From Brevundimonas sp. (GTDB taxonomy: Bacteria > Pseudomonadota > Alphaproteobacteria > Caulobacterales > Caulobacteraceae): DNA of 8,100 bases. The notes under the pieces are model-generated. The model was not told the DNA's origin. It saw only the letters and a list, made by a program, of their open reading frames with translations, and made no database searches. The stretch is taken from positions 1-8,100 of the forward strand of contig JADCBH010000016.1 of assembly GCA_020253595.1 (NCBI GenBank). The letters are read 5' to 3'. This document shows, one piece after another, positions 1 through 6,951 of the stretch. A program made the translations under genes and the position numbers. Every line of letters begins with the position of its first letter. The stretch's first letter is position 1.

Positions 1-328
1 AGGTCTCCGGCGCATCGCCGCCCTTCGTCAGGGCGCGGCGGGCCGCGGCCTCCGCCGCGACCGCGTCCCCCATGTCACCGAGCGCAGCCGCTAGATTATG
101 CTCGGCGATCGCGCTGTCCGGTTGGAGCCGCGTCAGTTGTTCCAGGACCGGTCGAGCGTCCCGGTTCCGGCGAAGGGCGCGCAGTGCCGACGCCAGGAGG
201 CGAACGACGGGCAAGGGCGCGGTGACGTCGGTTTGCGCCGGCGCGAGGACGGCGAAAGCGCGGGCCATGTCTCCGCGCGCCATGTCGGCCTGGGCCTGTG
301 CGTAAGGCGCGGACCAGTCCGTCGTCAC
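1..328 (-). CDS. TPR-repeat protein, partial (C-terminal part outside window)
   Basis: Reading the minus strand leftward gives an open frame with no stop through to the window edge, with about 109 codons visible. The part after residue ~25 is alpha-helical and alanine/leucine-rich, with tetratricopeptide-like pairs of helices. One clear unit has the motif LEQLTRLQPDSAIAEHNLAA followed by an LGDMGDAVAAEAAARRAL helix, which matches the TPR pattern of a Pro after the first helix and small residues at fixed spacing. Such repeats bind proteins. This style of repeat also forms the N-terminal half of bacterial TPR-sulfotransferase fusions, but the part that would show this lies outside the window. 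The start is uncertain: GTG at 328, TTG at 340 and ATG at 283 are all in frame, and none has a good ribosome site. No signal peptide is visible. It follows the exported-protein gene by about 19 bases on the same strand, so an operon is likely. Confidence 0.68.
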   Translation of the reverse strand, partial: MTTDWSAPYAQAQADMARGDMARAFAVLAPAQTDVTAPLPVVRLLASALRALRRNRDARPVLEQLTRLQPDSAIAEHNLAAALGDMGDAVAAEAAARRALTKGGDAPET

Positions 329-347
329 GGCCGAGACCAAGCCAGCG

Positions 348-899
348 TCAACGCTCTCGTCTGACCCGCAGCGAGCGGGCCCCGCTGACGCTGAGCAGAT
401 AGCTGCCGAGCGCGGCCTGGCGAATCTGGACCGGTGCCCCCGGCTGGACACGGACGGTCAGCCGGGTGCTGTCGACCTGTTGCCACGTCGACCCGTCGGC
501 GAGAACGAACGTCCATTCATCCCGATGATTCTGGCGGGCGCTGACCACGGTCGTCTCGACCGCCTCTACCGGATCATCATTCCGCAGGTTGCCGAACAGG
601 TTCACGGTATCGAGATCAAGGCCGAACAGACGCTGGCGGGTCTGTCGCGCCTGGGCCTGATCCACCACCGTCACCTCGCCGGCGGCCTCCGCGGTTTCAA
701 AGGCGGCGGCGGCGGTGTCGAAACAGGCCAGTCTTTCCGCCTCGGCTGTGATGCTGCGGCAGGCGAGAAGACGCTCAAGCAGAGCCGGGCGCGAGGTTGT
801 GGCGTCCTGGCCGGGTCTGACCTGGGCCTTGGCCGACCCCGAAGCGGCTGACAGAGCCAGGGCCGCTGCCGAAATCGCAAGCCAGTGTGTTGCAGTCAT
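348..899 (-). CDS. Small exported protein of unknown function with Cys-x11-Cys 'RLACFD' motif
   Basis: This is a 183-residue protein. I chose the ATG at 899 over an in-frame upstream start at 971 because it puts a classic Sec signal peptide at the very N-terminus: a short lead, a hydrophobic run WLAISAAALALSAA, and an AKA cleavage site after residue ~25. A purine-rich stretch (gaagagggcg) lies about 10-18 bases upstream. The mature protein has a helical segment at residues 38-90 with Cys47 and Cys59 in the context LLACRSI...RLACFD, which suggests a disulfide-tied helical hairpin. A beta-rich C-terminal domain follows at residues ~115-183 (WTFVLADGSTWQQVD, then GSYLLSVSGARSLRVRR). The cysteine motif recalls periplasmic families such as the TagO/VasI group, but this is only a motif-level likeness and there are no type VI secretion genes nearby. 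Its location is probably periplasmic and its function is unknown. It is divergent from the TonB receptor and probably co-transcribed with the TPR gene downstream. Confidence 0.8.
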   Translation of the reverse strand: MTATHWLAISAAALALSAASGSAKAQVRPGQDATTSRPALLERLLACRSITAEAERLACFDTAAAAFETAEAAGEVTVVDQAQARQTRQRLFGLDLDTVNLFGNLRNDDPVEAVETTVVSARQNHRDEWTFVLADGSTWQQVDSTRLTVRVQPGAPVQIRQAALGSYLLSVSGARSLRVRRER

Positions 900-979
900 T
901 ACTCGGCTCGCCCTCTTCAATCCGGATTGCATTGTGGCCGTAACACGCCGCCGCCCGCCCGTGACAGTCAATGGCTAAG

Positions 980-1007
980 CATACCCTCGCCCAATGCGGT
1001 ATGGGCG
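980..1007. repeat. Two interleaved 6-bp inverted repeats (possible operator)
   Basis: CATACC at 980-985 pairs with GGTATG at 998-1003, and CGCCCA at 988-993 pairs with TGGGCG at 1002-1007. The two palindromes are interlocked, so they cannot both form hairpins at once, though either could be a protein-binding site. They lie in the divergent gap between the exported-protein gene and the TonB receptor gene, upstream of the likely receptor promoter. They could be a regulator site, but pairs of this length also arise by chance in GC-rich DNA. Confidence 0.3.
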
Positions 1008-1059
1008 TGGTCTCAATGTGACATTCCTTCACGAAAGCGTCGTCTTTTCGCCATCGCGA

Positions 1060-1086
1060 TTGACCCTGTGGCGCGACCGCATAAAG
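1060..1086 (+). promoter_or_regulatory. Candidate housekeeping promoter for the TonB receptor
   Basis: TTGACCC at 1060-1066 and GCATAAAG at 1079-1086 are separated by 12 bases. This fits the Caulobacter-type housekeeping consensus (TTGACGS, 10-14 bases, GCTANAWC) with a few mismatches. It would leave a leader of about 95 bases before the TTG start at 1188. No other pair in the gap fits as well on the plus strand. The call rests on pattern only. Confidence 0.42.
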
Positions 1087-1106
1087 GGAAGACCAAGCTC
1101 TGAATC

Positions 1107-1127
1107 CGCCTCCTCGCCAGGGGGGCG
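1107..1127 (+). other. Leader hairpin in the receptor's 5' untranslated region
   Basis: Bases 1107-1113 (CGCCTCC) can pair with 1121-1127 (GGGGGCG) through seven pairs, one of them a G-T wobble, around a 7-base loop. It sits between the candidate promoter and the start codon, and no U-tract follows. It could affect mRNA stability. I see no match to a known riboswitch. Confidence 0.25.
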
Positions 1128-1175
1128 CAGGTGCGGGGCAGCTACGGCTCGACCTCAAATGACAATACGGCTCAC

Positions 1176-1179
1176 GGAG
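1176..1179 (+). promoter_or_regulatory. Ribosome binding site that decides the TTG start
   Basis: GGAG lies 8 bases before the TTG at 1188. The upstream in-frame GTG at 1131 would add 19 polar residues in front of the signal peptide and has no comparable site, so this site is the main reason for choosing the TTG. Confidence 0.6.
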
Positions 1180-1187
1180 ATGCAGCT

Positions 1188-4154
1188 TTGACCGACAACA
1201 CCCTTCGCCGCCGACTTCTCGGCACCTCGATGTTCGCTGGTGCCGCGATCGTGGCCGCCACCGCCCTGATGTCCACGCCCGTTCTGGCCCAGGATGCCGA
1301 GGACGACCAGGTTGAAGACATCGTCGTCACCGGCTCGCGTATCGCGCGTCAGGACTATGTCGCCAACTCGCCGATCGTGACCGTCAGTCAGGAAGACTTC
1401 CAGGCGACGGGTTCGGTGAACATCGACACCCTGATCAACGACCTGCCGCAGTTCACCCCGGCCACCAACGCCACCTCGAACAACCCGTCAAACGGTGGTC
1501 AGGCCAACGTGCAGCTGCGCGGCCTGGGCACGACCCGTACGCTGGTGCTGCTGAACGGTCGCCGCATCGTTCCGTCGAACTCCTCGTCGGTGGTCGACCT
1601 GAACATCCTGCCGACCGCCCTGATCCGTAACATCGAGACGATCACCGGTGGTGCGTCGTCGACCTACGGCTCGGACGCCGTGGCCGGCGTGCTGAACTTC
1701 CTGTTGAACGACGACTTCGAAGGCGTCCAGGTCGACCTGCAGTACGGTGAGACCGACCGCAATGACGGCGGCACCGACTCGGTGTCCCTGACGGTGGGCG
1801 GCGACATCGCCGACGGCCGCGGCAATGCCGTGGTGTCCTTCAGCTACTCGCACCGCGAGGCGATCTTCAACGCTGCGCGCGGCTTCGCCTCGATCGGTGG
1901 CTTCTCGGGTGCCTCGCCGCTCGGCAACACCGTGTTCGATGCGACCAACCTGCCGACCGCTGCCGCCGTGGCCGCAGCCGTTCCGGGTTCGCTGAACACC
2001 CACACCTTCGGCTTCAACAACAACGGCACCCTGTTCACGCACCAGGGCTATCGTGACTTCATCAGCCCGGGCGGGATCGATTATGACGGCTCGCGTCAGC
2101 CGGGTCCGCTGCAGTCGGCCGACTTCCTCTACACGACGGCACCGCTGAACTACATGATCCTGCCGCAGGATCGCTACAACGTGTTCGGCGCGGTCAACTA
2201 CGAGATCAATCCGTCGGCTGAAGTCTACACCGAGTTCCTCTTCTCGCAGTACGAGACCGCCAACGTTCTGGCCGCCACGCCGGGTGCCGGTTCGGTGACG
2301 GGCTTCCGCGTTCCCTCGACCAACCCCTTCATCTCCGCCGAGCTCGCCGGCGTCCTGGCCAGCCGCCCGAACCCGACGGCCACCTTCCGTCTGGACAAGC
2401 GCTTCTCGGCCCTGGGACCGCGTCGCGGGTCTGAGAGTTACAACGTCTATCAGGTCACCACGGGCATCCGCGGCGACCTGGCGGGTACCCGCGACTGGAC
2501 CTACGACATGTTCCTGTCGTACGGCCGCGTCGACAACGTCACGACCCAGTCGGGCAACGTGTCCCGTTCCCAGGTCCAGCGACTGCTGGAAGCGGCTGAC
2601 GGCGGACGCAGCCTCTGCGCCGGCGGTTTCAACCCCTTCGGTGAGACCCAACTGAGCGCCGCCTGCGCCAGCTTCATTGGCCGCCTGTCCAAGAACACGG
2701 TCACCAACGACCAGCGCGTCTTCGAAATCAACCTGCAGGGCGGCGTCTTCGACCTCCCGGCCGGCGAAGTCCGCGTCGCCCTCGGCGGCGGCTACCGCGA
2801 GCAGAACTACAACTTCGTTCCGGATGCCCTGCTGTCGGGCAGCTTTGTCCTGAACGGAATCACCGGTCCGGACGTCGCCGGCTTCAACGCCGCCCAGCCG
2901 CTCTCGGGTGCTGACCAGGTCTACGAAGGCTACGCCGAAGTCCTGATCCCGCTGCTGCGCGATCTGCCGCTGATCCGTAACCTCGAGACCAACCTCGGCT
3001 ATCGTCTGTCCAGCTACGACACCATCGGCACGGCCGAGTCGTACAAGGCCGACCTGAACTGGGAAATCGTGGATGGCCTGCGTCTGCGCGGCGGCATCCA
3101 GCGCGCGGTCCGCGCGCCCTCGATCGGCGAACTGTTCGGGCCCCAGAACCTGAACTTCCCGAACGTCGGCGCCCCGACCTCGACGGCTGGTGCCCGCCAG
3201 TTCTCGGGTGACCCCTGCGACATCCGCGGCGCCTATCGCGCCCCGGGCGCAGCCGGGGCTGCTGCCGTCCGGACCCTCTGCCTGGCGCAGGGCGTTCCGG
3301 CGGCCGTCATCGACACCTACACCTTCGCCAACCAGCAGGTGTCGGGTCTGACGGGCGGCAACCCGGGCCTGAGCGAAGAGACGGCTGACTCGTACACCGT
3401 CGGTGTCACCTGGCAGTCGACCTTCGCCAACCCCTGGCTGAGCGGCCTGTCGGCCTCGGTCGACTACTACGACATCTCGATCGAGAACGTCATCGGTACC
3501 GTGGCCGTGACCGAGCAGTTCCGTCGCTGCTTCAACTTCGACGGCACGTCGAACCCGAGCTACGACCAGAACAACTTCTTCTGCTCGCTCTTCCAGCGCG
3601 ACCGGAACACGGGTCAGGTGATCAACACCTTCGAGACCAACTCCAACCTGGCGACGCTCGAAACCTCTGGCATCGACTTCCAGGTCGACTGGAACGTCAC
3701 GCTCGCGGACATCGGGGCGCCGGACTGGGGCCAGCTGGCGTTCAACATCACCGGTACCAAGCTGGACACCTGGCAGCGCCAGGACCTGCCGGGCGGCGCC
3801 TTCACGGACCGCACGGGCACGGTGTCCAACACCCTCGGCCTGACCTTCCCGGAATGGAAGTTCCTGACGTCGCTGAACTGGGCCTATGGTCCGGTCAACG
3901 TGGGTGTCCGCTGGCGCTACCAGGGTGAAGTTGCGAACTTCAACAACCGCGCCCAGATCATCGACGGCATTGACTACTTCGACCTGAACACGTCGTGGGC
4001 GGTCAACGACACGGTGTCGCTGCGCGCCGGTGTGAACAACCTCACCGATGAACTGGCTCCGGTCTACTCTCCGTCGATCGCGTCCAACACCGATCCGTCG
4101 ACCTATGACGTCCTGGGTCGTCGCTACTACGTCGGCCTGACCGCCCGCTTCTAA
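1188..4154 (+). CDS. TonB-dependent outer-membrane receptor
   Basis: This is a complete 988-residue receptor that takes up an unknown ligand across the outer membrane, driven by TonB-ExbB-ExbD. From the TTG start it has a basic N-terminus (LRRRLLG), a hydrophobic core and a VLA cleavage site after residue 34. A TonB-box-like segment DIVVTGSRI follows at about 44-52. The plug domain covers about 55-185 and has the family signatures LRGLGTTRTLVLLNGRR and GGASSTYGSDAVAGVLNF. The rest is a long beta-barrel ending in the usual alternating strand with a terminal Phe (YYVGLTARF). The TonB-dependent receptor C-terminal motif is recognisable near VGVRWRYQGE...YFDLNTSW and LRAGVNNLTDE. It has six cysteines in three close pairs (477/493, 677/698, 781/799), probably disulfides in surface loops. 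Size and style fit the expanded Caulobacteraceae/sphingomonad receptors. No peptidase, glycosidase or siderophore gene adjoins it, so the ligand stays open. An intrinsic terminator follows directly. Confidence 0.95.
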   Translation: MTDNTLRRRLLGTSMFAGAAIVAATALMSTPVLAQDAEDDQVEDIVVTGSRIARQDYVANSPIVTVSQEDFQATGSVNIDTLINDLPQFTPATNATSNNPSNGGQANVQLRGLGTTRTLVLLNGRRIVPSNSSSVVDLNILPTALIRNIETITGGASSTYGSDAVAGVLNFLLNDDFEGVQVDLQYGETDRNDGGTDSVSLTVGGDIADGRGNAVVSFSYSHREAIFNAARGFASIGGFSGASPLGNTVFDATNLPTAAAVAAAVPGSLNTHTFGFNNNGTLFTHQGYRDFISPGGIDYDGSRQPGPLQSADFLYTTAPLNYMILPQDRYNVFGAVNYEINPSAEVYTEFLFSQYETANVLAATPGAGSVTGFRVPSTNPFISAELAGVLASRPNPTATFRLDKRFSALGPRRGSESYNVYQVTTGIRGDLAGTRDWTYDMFLSYGRVDNVTTQSGNVSRSQVQRLLEAADGGRSLCAGGFNPFGETQLSAACASFIGRLSKNTVTNDQRVFEINLQGGVFDLPAGEVRVALGGGYREQNYNFVPDALLSGSFVLNGITGPDVAGFNAAQPLSGADQVYEGYAEVLIPLLRDLPLIRNLETNLGYRLSSYDTIGTAESYKADLNWEIVDGLRLRGGIQRAVRAPSIGELFGPQNLNFPNVGAPTSTAGARQFSGDPCDIRGAYRAPGAAGAAAVRTLCLAQGVPAAVIDTYTFANQQVSGLTGGNPGLSEETADSYTVGVTWQSTFANPWLSGLSASVDYYDISIENVIGTVAVTEQFRRCFNFDGTSNPSYDQNNFFCSLFQRDRNTGQVINTFETNSNLATLETSGIDFQVDWNVTLADIGAPDWGQLAFNITGTKLDTWQRQDLPGGAFTDRTGTVSNTLGLTFPEWKFLTSLNWAYGPVNVGVRWRYQGEVANFNNRAQIIDGIDYFDLNTSWAVNDTVSLRAGVNNLTDELAPVYSPSIASNTDPSTYDVLGRRYYVGLTARF

Positions 4155-4178
4155 GCGACGGTTCGACCGAAAGGATCA

Positions 4179-4214
4179 GGGCGGCCGGTCTCGTACCGGC
4201 CGCCCTTTTCTTTT
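4179..4214 (+). terminator. Rho-independent terminator after the TonB receptor gene
   Basis: A perfect 11-bp stem pairs 4179-4189 (GGGCGGCCGGT) with 4195-4205 (ACCGGCCGCCC) around the 5-base loop CTCGT. The T-rich run TTTTCTTTT (4206-4214) follows at once. It lies 24 bases past the receptor stop codon and 45 bases before the transporter start. It should end most receptor transcripts. Confidence 0.93.
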
Positions 4215-4243
4215 GTCCGAAGGCTGGCACTGTCGATGCGGGC

Positions 4244-4250
4244 GGGGAGG
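4244..4250 (+). promoter_or_regulatory. Strong ribosome binding site for the MFS transporter
   Basis: GGGGAGG lies 9 bases before the ATG at 4260. It supports that start over the in-frame ATG at 4236, which lies upstream of this site. Confidence 0.75.
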
Positions 4251-4259
4251 CCCGCGCGT

Positions 4260-5921
4260 ATGACCCAAGCAGCTCAACCGACGTCCGAGGCCGGGCTGAA
4301 GCGCGACGACCGGATGGTCATCCTGGCGTCGTCGGTCGGAACGGTGATCGAGTGGTACGACTTCTATCTGTACGGCTCGCTGGCGGCGATCATCACGGCC
4401 CAGTTCTTCTCGGGCGTGAATGAGACGACCGGCTTCATCTTCGCCCTGATGGCGTTCGCCGCGGGCTTCGCCGTGCGGCCCTTCGGGGCTCTCGTGTTCG
4501 GTCGACTGGGCGATCTTTGGGGACGCAAGAACACCTTTCTGGTGACCATGCTGCTGATGGGGGTGTCGACCTTCGTCGTCGGCCTTCTGCCATCGTATGC
4601 GGCGATTGGCGTGGCCGCGCCCGTGATCCTGATCGCCATGCGACTGATCCAGGGGCTGGCGCTGGGCGGGGAGTATGGCGGGGCCGCGACCTATGTGGCC
4701 GAACATGCTCCGCCGGGCCGGCGGGGCCTCTACACCAGCTTCATCCAGATTACCGCGACGGCCGGCCTGATGCTCAGCCTCGTCGTCATCCTCGGCGTCC
4801 GGCTGACGGTGGGGGAAGAGGCGTTCAAGGACTGGGGCTGGCGCATCCCCTTCCTGGTCTCGATCCTGCTGCTGGGCGTGTCGCTGTGGATCCGGCTGAA
4901 GCTGGCGGAAAGCCCGGCGTTCGCCCGCATGAAGGCGGAAGGGCGGGGGTCGGCGACGCCGCTGAAGGACAGCTTCGGGCGGTGGCCCAATCTGAAGCTG
5001 GTGCTGATCGCCCTGCTGGGACTCACCGCCGGTCAGGCGGTGGTCTGGTACACAGGCCAGTTTTACGCCCTGTTCTTTCTCGAGAAGGTGCTCCGGGTCG
5101 ATGCGGCGCTGGCCAACATCCTGATCGCCACAGCCCTGTTGCTGGCCACGCCCTTCTTCATCTTCTGGGGCTGGCTGTCGGACAAGGTGGGGCGAAAGCC
5201 GATCATTCTGGCCGGATGTCTGCTGGCAGCGGCGACCTACTTCCCGCTGTTCAACGCCCTGACCGAGGCGGCCAATCCCCGGTTGGCGGCGGCCGTCGCG
5301 ACGGCACCGGTGACGGTCGTGGCCGATCCAGCCGACTGCTCGGTCCAGTTCGATCCCGTCGGCAAGACGGTGTTCGACAGTTCCTGCGACCTTGCCAAGA
5401 GCTGGCTGGCCAAGTCCGGCGTCAGCTACGCCAATGAGGCCGCACCGGCCGGTGCGGTCGCCCAGGTCCGGATCGGAGGGGCGACAGTGGTCAGCTTCGA
5501 CGGCACCGCGATGGCCCGGGCCGACTTTGCGTCGGCCAAGTCGGCGTTCGAGACGGAACTGGGCGCGGCCCTGACGGCGGCGGGGTATCCGGCCAGGGCC
5601 GACAGCGCCCTGGTCAACCGGCCGCTGGTCGTCGCGATCCTGTTCGTTCTCGTCTTCTATGTGACCATGGTCTACGGGCCGATCGCGGCGGCGCTGGTGG
5701 AGATGTTCCCGACCAACATCCGCTACACCTCGATGTCGCTGCCCTACCACATCGGCAACGGGTGGTTCGGCGGCTTCCTGCCGACCACGGCCTTCGCCAT
5801 CGTCGCGGCGACGGGCAACGTCTACGCCGGGCTGTGGTACCCGGTGGTCGTCGCCGTGGCGACAGTCGTACTGGGCGTGCTGCTGGTCAGGGAGAGAAAG
5901 GACGTCGACCTGTCTGCCTGA
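4260..5921 (+). CDS. MFS transporter, metabolite:H+ symporter type, with a large periplasmic insertion
   Basis: This is a 553-residue inner-membrane transporter. The signature GTVIEWYDFYLYG at 27-39 (TM1) and RLIQGLALGGEYGGA at 128-142 (TM4) are typical of the metabolite:H+ symporter family, which includes alpha-ketoglutarate, shikimate, proline/betaine and citrate carriers. The cytoplasmic motif A appears twice, as GRLGDLWGRK (81-90) and GWLSDKVGRK (304-313). I count 12 membrane spans with both ends in the cytoplasm. Family members are usually about 430-450 residues; the excess here is mostly an insertion at about 337-454, between TM9 and TM10 on the periplasmic side. The insertion holds two cysteines, Cys360 and Cys376, in ADCSVQF and SSCDLAKS. 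The substrate cannot be told from the sequence. The start is set by a strong ribosome site. Its promoter is unclear, because a strong terminator ends 45 bases upstream. Its stop abuts the stop of the convergent DUF2189 gene. Confidence 0.9.
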   Translation: MTQAAQPTSEAGLKRDDRMVILASSVGTVIEWYDFYLYGSLAAIITAQFFSGVNETTGFIFALMAFAAGFAVRPFGALVFGRLGDLWGRKNTFLVTMLLMGVSTFVVGLLPSYAAIGVAAPVILIAMRLIQGLALGGEYGGAATYVAEHAPPGRRGLYTSFIQITATAGLMLSLVVILGVRLTVGEEAFKDWGWRIPFLVSILLLGVSLWIRLKLAESPAFARMKAEGRGSATPLKDSFGRWPNLKLVLIALLGLTAGQAVVWYTGQFYALFFLEKVLRVDAALANILIATALLLATPFFIFWGWLSDKVGRKPIILAGCLLAAATYFPLFNALTEAANPRLAAAVATAPVTVVADPADCSVQFDPVGKTVFDSSCDLAKSWLAKSGVSYANEAAPAGAVAQVRIGGATVVSFDGTAMARADFASAKSAFETELGAALTAAGYPARADSALVNRPLVVAILFVLVFYVTMVYGPIAAALVEMFPTNIRYTSMSLPYHIGNGWFGGFLPTTAFAIVAATGNVYAGLWYPVVVAVATVVLGVLLVRERKDVDLSA

Positions 5922-6704
5922 TCAGCGCTCGACCATGCGGGTGTAGAGGTGCCAGGTCGCATAGCCGAGCACCGGCAGGACCACGGCCAGACCCACGAAC
6001 AACGGCAGGGCACCGAGCACCAGCAGGACGGCGACCCGCACGCCCCAAGATGCGACGGTCGGGATGTTGGCCGAAACCGCACGGATCGATGTGCCTACGG
6101 CGGTTCCGGCATCAACGGGCTTGTCCACCACCATGGGAAAGGACACCAGCGTCAGGAACACCGTCATGACTGCGAAGACCGCCCCGACCGCGTTGCCGAC
6201 CACGACCATGGTCCAGCCTTCGGGCGTGGAGAACAGCTGCTCAAAGCCGCCAGAGATCGTCATCGGGCTGACCCGCGCCAGGGTCGCCTCGTAGATGATC
6301 CAGGCCGCCGCGATCCAGGCGGCGAAGAAGACCAGCGACATCAGCGTCAGCACGACCAGCGGGGCACGGCTGCGGCCGTTCAGCGGGTCGAAGAAGTGGC
6401 GATAGCTGGAGGAGATGCCGAGGTCGCGCCGACGGGCGATCTCGTAGAAGCCTGCGGCCACCGCCGGCCCCATGACCGACAGACCAGCGACCAGGGGGAA
6501 GAAGACCGGCAGCAGTCGGTCGTTCAGCGCGATAGCGGCAGCCAACAGACCCAGCACCGGATAGAGGACCGCCAGAACCAAGATGTCGCCGCGCTTGGCG
6601 TTGAAATCCTTCCACCCTTCAGCCAGGGCCCAGTCGAGATCGCGGCCAGAGATGCGGCGGACGGCAGGGCCTGTGGCGCGCGGGGCAACGGGAATGCTGG
6701 ACAT
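5922..6704 (-). CDS. DUF2189 family integral membrane protein
   Basis: This is a 260-residue protein with a short soluble N-terminus (1-40) that includes ALAEGWKDF, then about six hydrophobic spans at roughly 41-60, 64-88, 115-138, 164-193 and a double span at 217-254. Family hallmarks are visible: GPAVAAGFYEIARRRD after the second span, the FPMVVDKPVDAGTAVGTSIRAVSANI segment in two parts at 189-213, and the ending PVLGYATWHLYTRMV. The family is found in proteobacterial inner membranes and has no established function. It is often annotated near cytochrome oxidase genes elsewhere, which is not the case here. The ATG is supported by CCAGGAG with a 6-base spacing. The gene is convergent with the transporter and shares no gap with it. 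It has hemA upstream on the same strand, separated by about 300 bases and a repeat pair. Confidence 0.88.
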   Translation of the reverse strand: MSSIPVAPRATGPAVRRISGRDLDWALAEGWKDFNAKRGDILVLAVLYPVLGLLAAAIALNDRLLPVFFPLVAGLSVMGPAVAAGFYEIARRRDLGISSSYRHFFDPLNGRSRAPLVVLTLMSLVFFAAWIAAAWIIYEATLARVSPMTISGGFEQLFSTPEGWTMVVVGNAVGAVFAVMTVFLTLVSFPMVVDKPVDAGTAVGTSIRAVSANIPTVASWGVRVAVLLVLGALPLFVGLAVVLPVLGYATWHLYTRMVER

Positions 6705-6710
6705 GGCGGG

Positions 6711-6717
6711 CTCCTGG
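6711..6717 (-). promoter_or_regulatory. Ribosome binding site of the DUF2189 gene
   Basis: On the minus strand, CCAGGAG precedes the ATG at 6704 by 6 bases. It confirms the start, and no longer in-frame alternative is needed. Confidence 0.7.
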
Positions 6718-6846
6718 GGACGGTGGACGGCGGCGAAATCTCTTGAGGTTGGTACGCTGGGCGTGTGGATTCGTTACGGGGAACCTAGGCGCGAGGGCGC
6801 GGCGCGGCTACCGGGGCGCAGTCACGGTTGGGTGATCGACAGCGTT

Positions 6847-6896
6847 CCTTCTCCCCTTGCGGGAGAAGGTGGCCCGGAGGGCCGGATGAGGGGTGA
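6847..6896 (+). repeat. Palindromic intergenic repeat, copy 1
   Basis: This 50-base unit opens with a 9-bp hairpin (CCTTCTCCC, loop CTTGC, GGGAGAAGG). A smaller GGCCC-gga-GGGCC hairpin follows, and the unit ends in CGGATGAGGGGTGA. It matches copy 2 on the opposite strand over the first 28 and last 14 bases. The style is that of short dispersed intergenic repeats common in alphaproteobacteria; that family link comes from memory and was not checked by search. Confidence 0.82.
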
Positions 6897-6951
6897 GACT
6901 CGGTAAGCGGAACCTGGCGGCCGGTCGATGGCTCACCGACGCCGTCGCCTG

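Noticed and set aside
72..364. Plus-strand frames of 77 and 88 codons at the left edge
   Set aside because: They are Arg/Ala/Ser-rich shadows. The minus strand reads as TPR-like helices through the same bases.
900..971. N-terminal extension of the exported protein from the ATG at 971
   Set aside because: It would bury the signal peptide behind 24 polar, basic residues. The ATG at 899 gives a normal signal peptide.
940..971. Possible minus-strand promoter with TTGACT at 971-966
   Set aside because: The -35-like box is good, but no acceptable -10 box lies at the right spacing, and the sequence between is almost all G and C.
1087..1187. Riboswitch (cobalamin type) in the receptor leader
   Set aside because: TonB receptors are sometimes under B12 control, but the leader of about 95 bases is too short and lacks the conserved B12-box pattern.
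1488..2651. Minus-strand open frame (387 codons) opposite the TonB receptor
   Set aside because: Its composition is dominated by Val, Arg, Gly and Ala with no recognisable fold, and it lies fully inside a well-supported receptor gene.
4176..5750. Long minus-strand open frame (524 codons) opposite the transporter
   Set aside because: It encodes an Arg/Gln/His/Asp-rich, low-complexity product with no domain or hydrophobic pattern. The plus strand has a clear 12-span transporter with family motifs. Long antisense frames are expected in GC-rich genes.
5949..6746. Plus-strand open frame (265 codons) opposite the DUF2189 gene
   Set aside because: It is rich in His, Gln, Arg, Asp and Gly, as typical of a shadow frame. 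The minus strand has a membrane protein with family hallmarks and a ribosome site.
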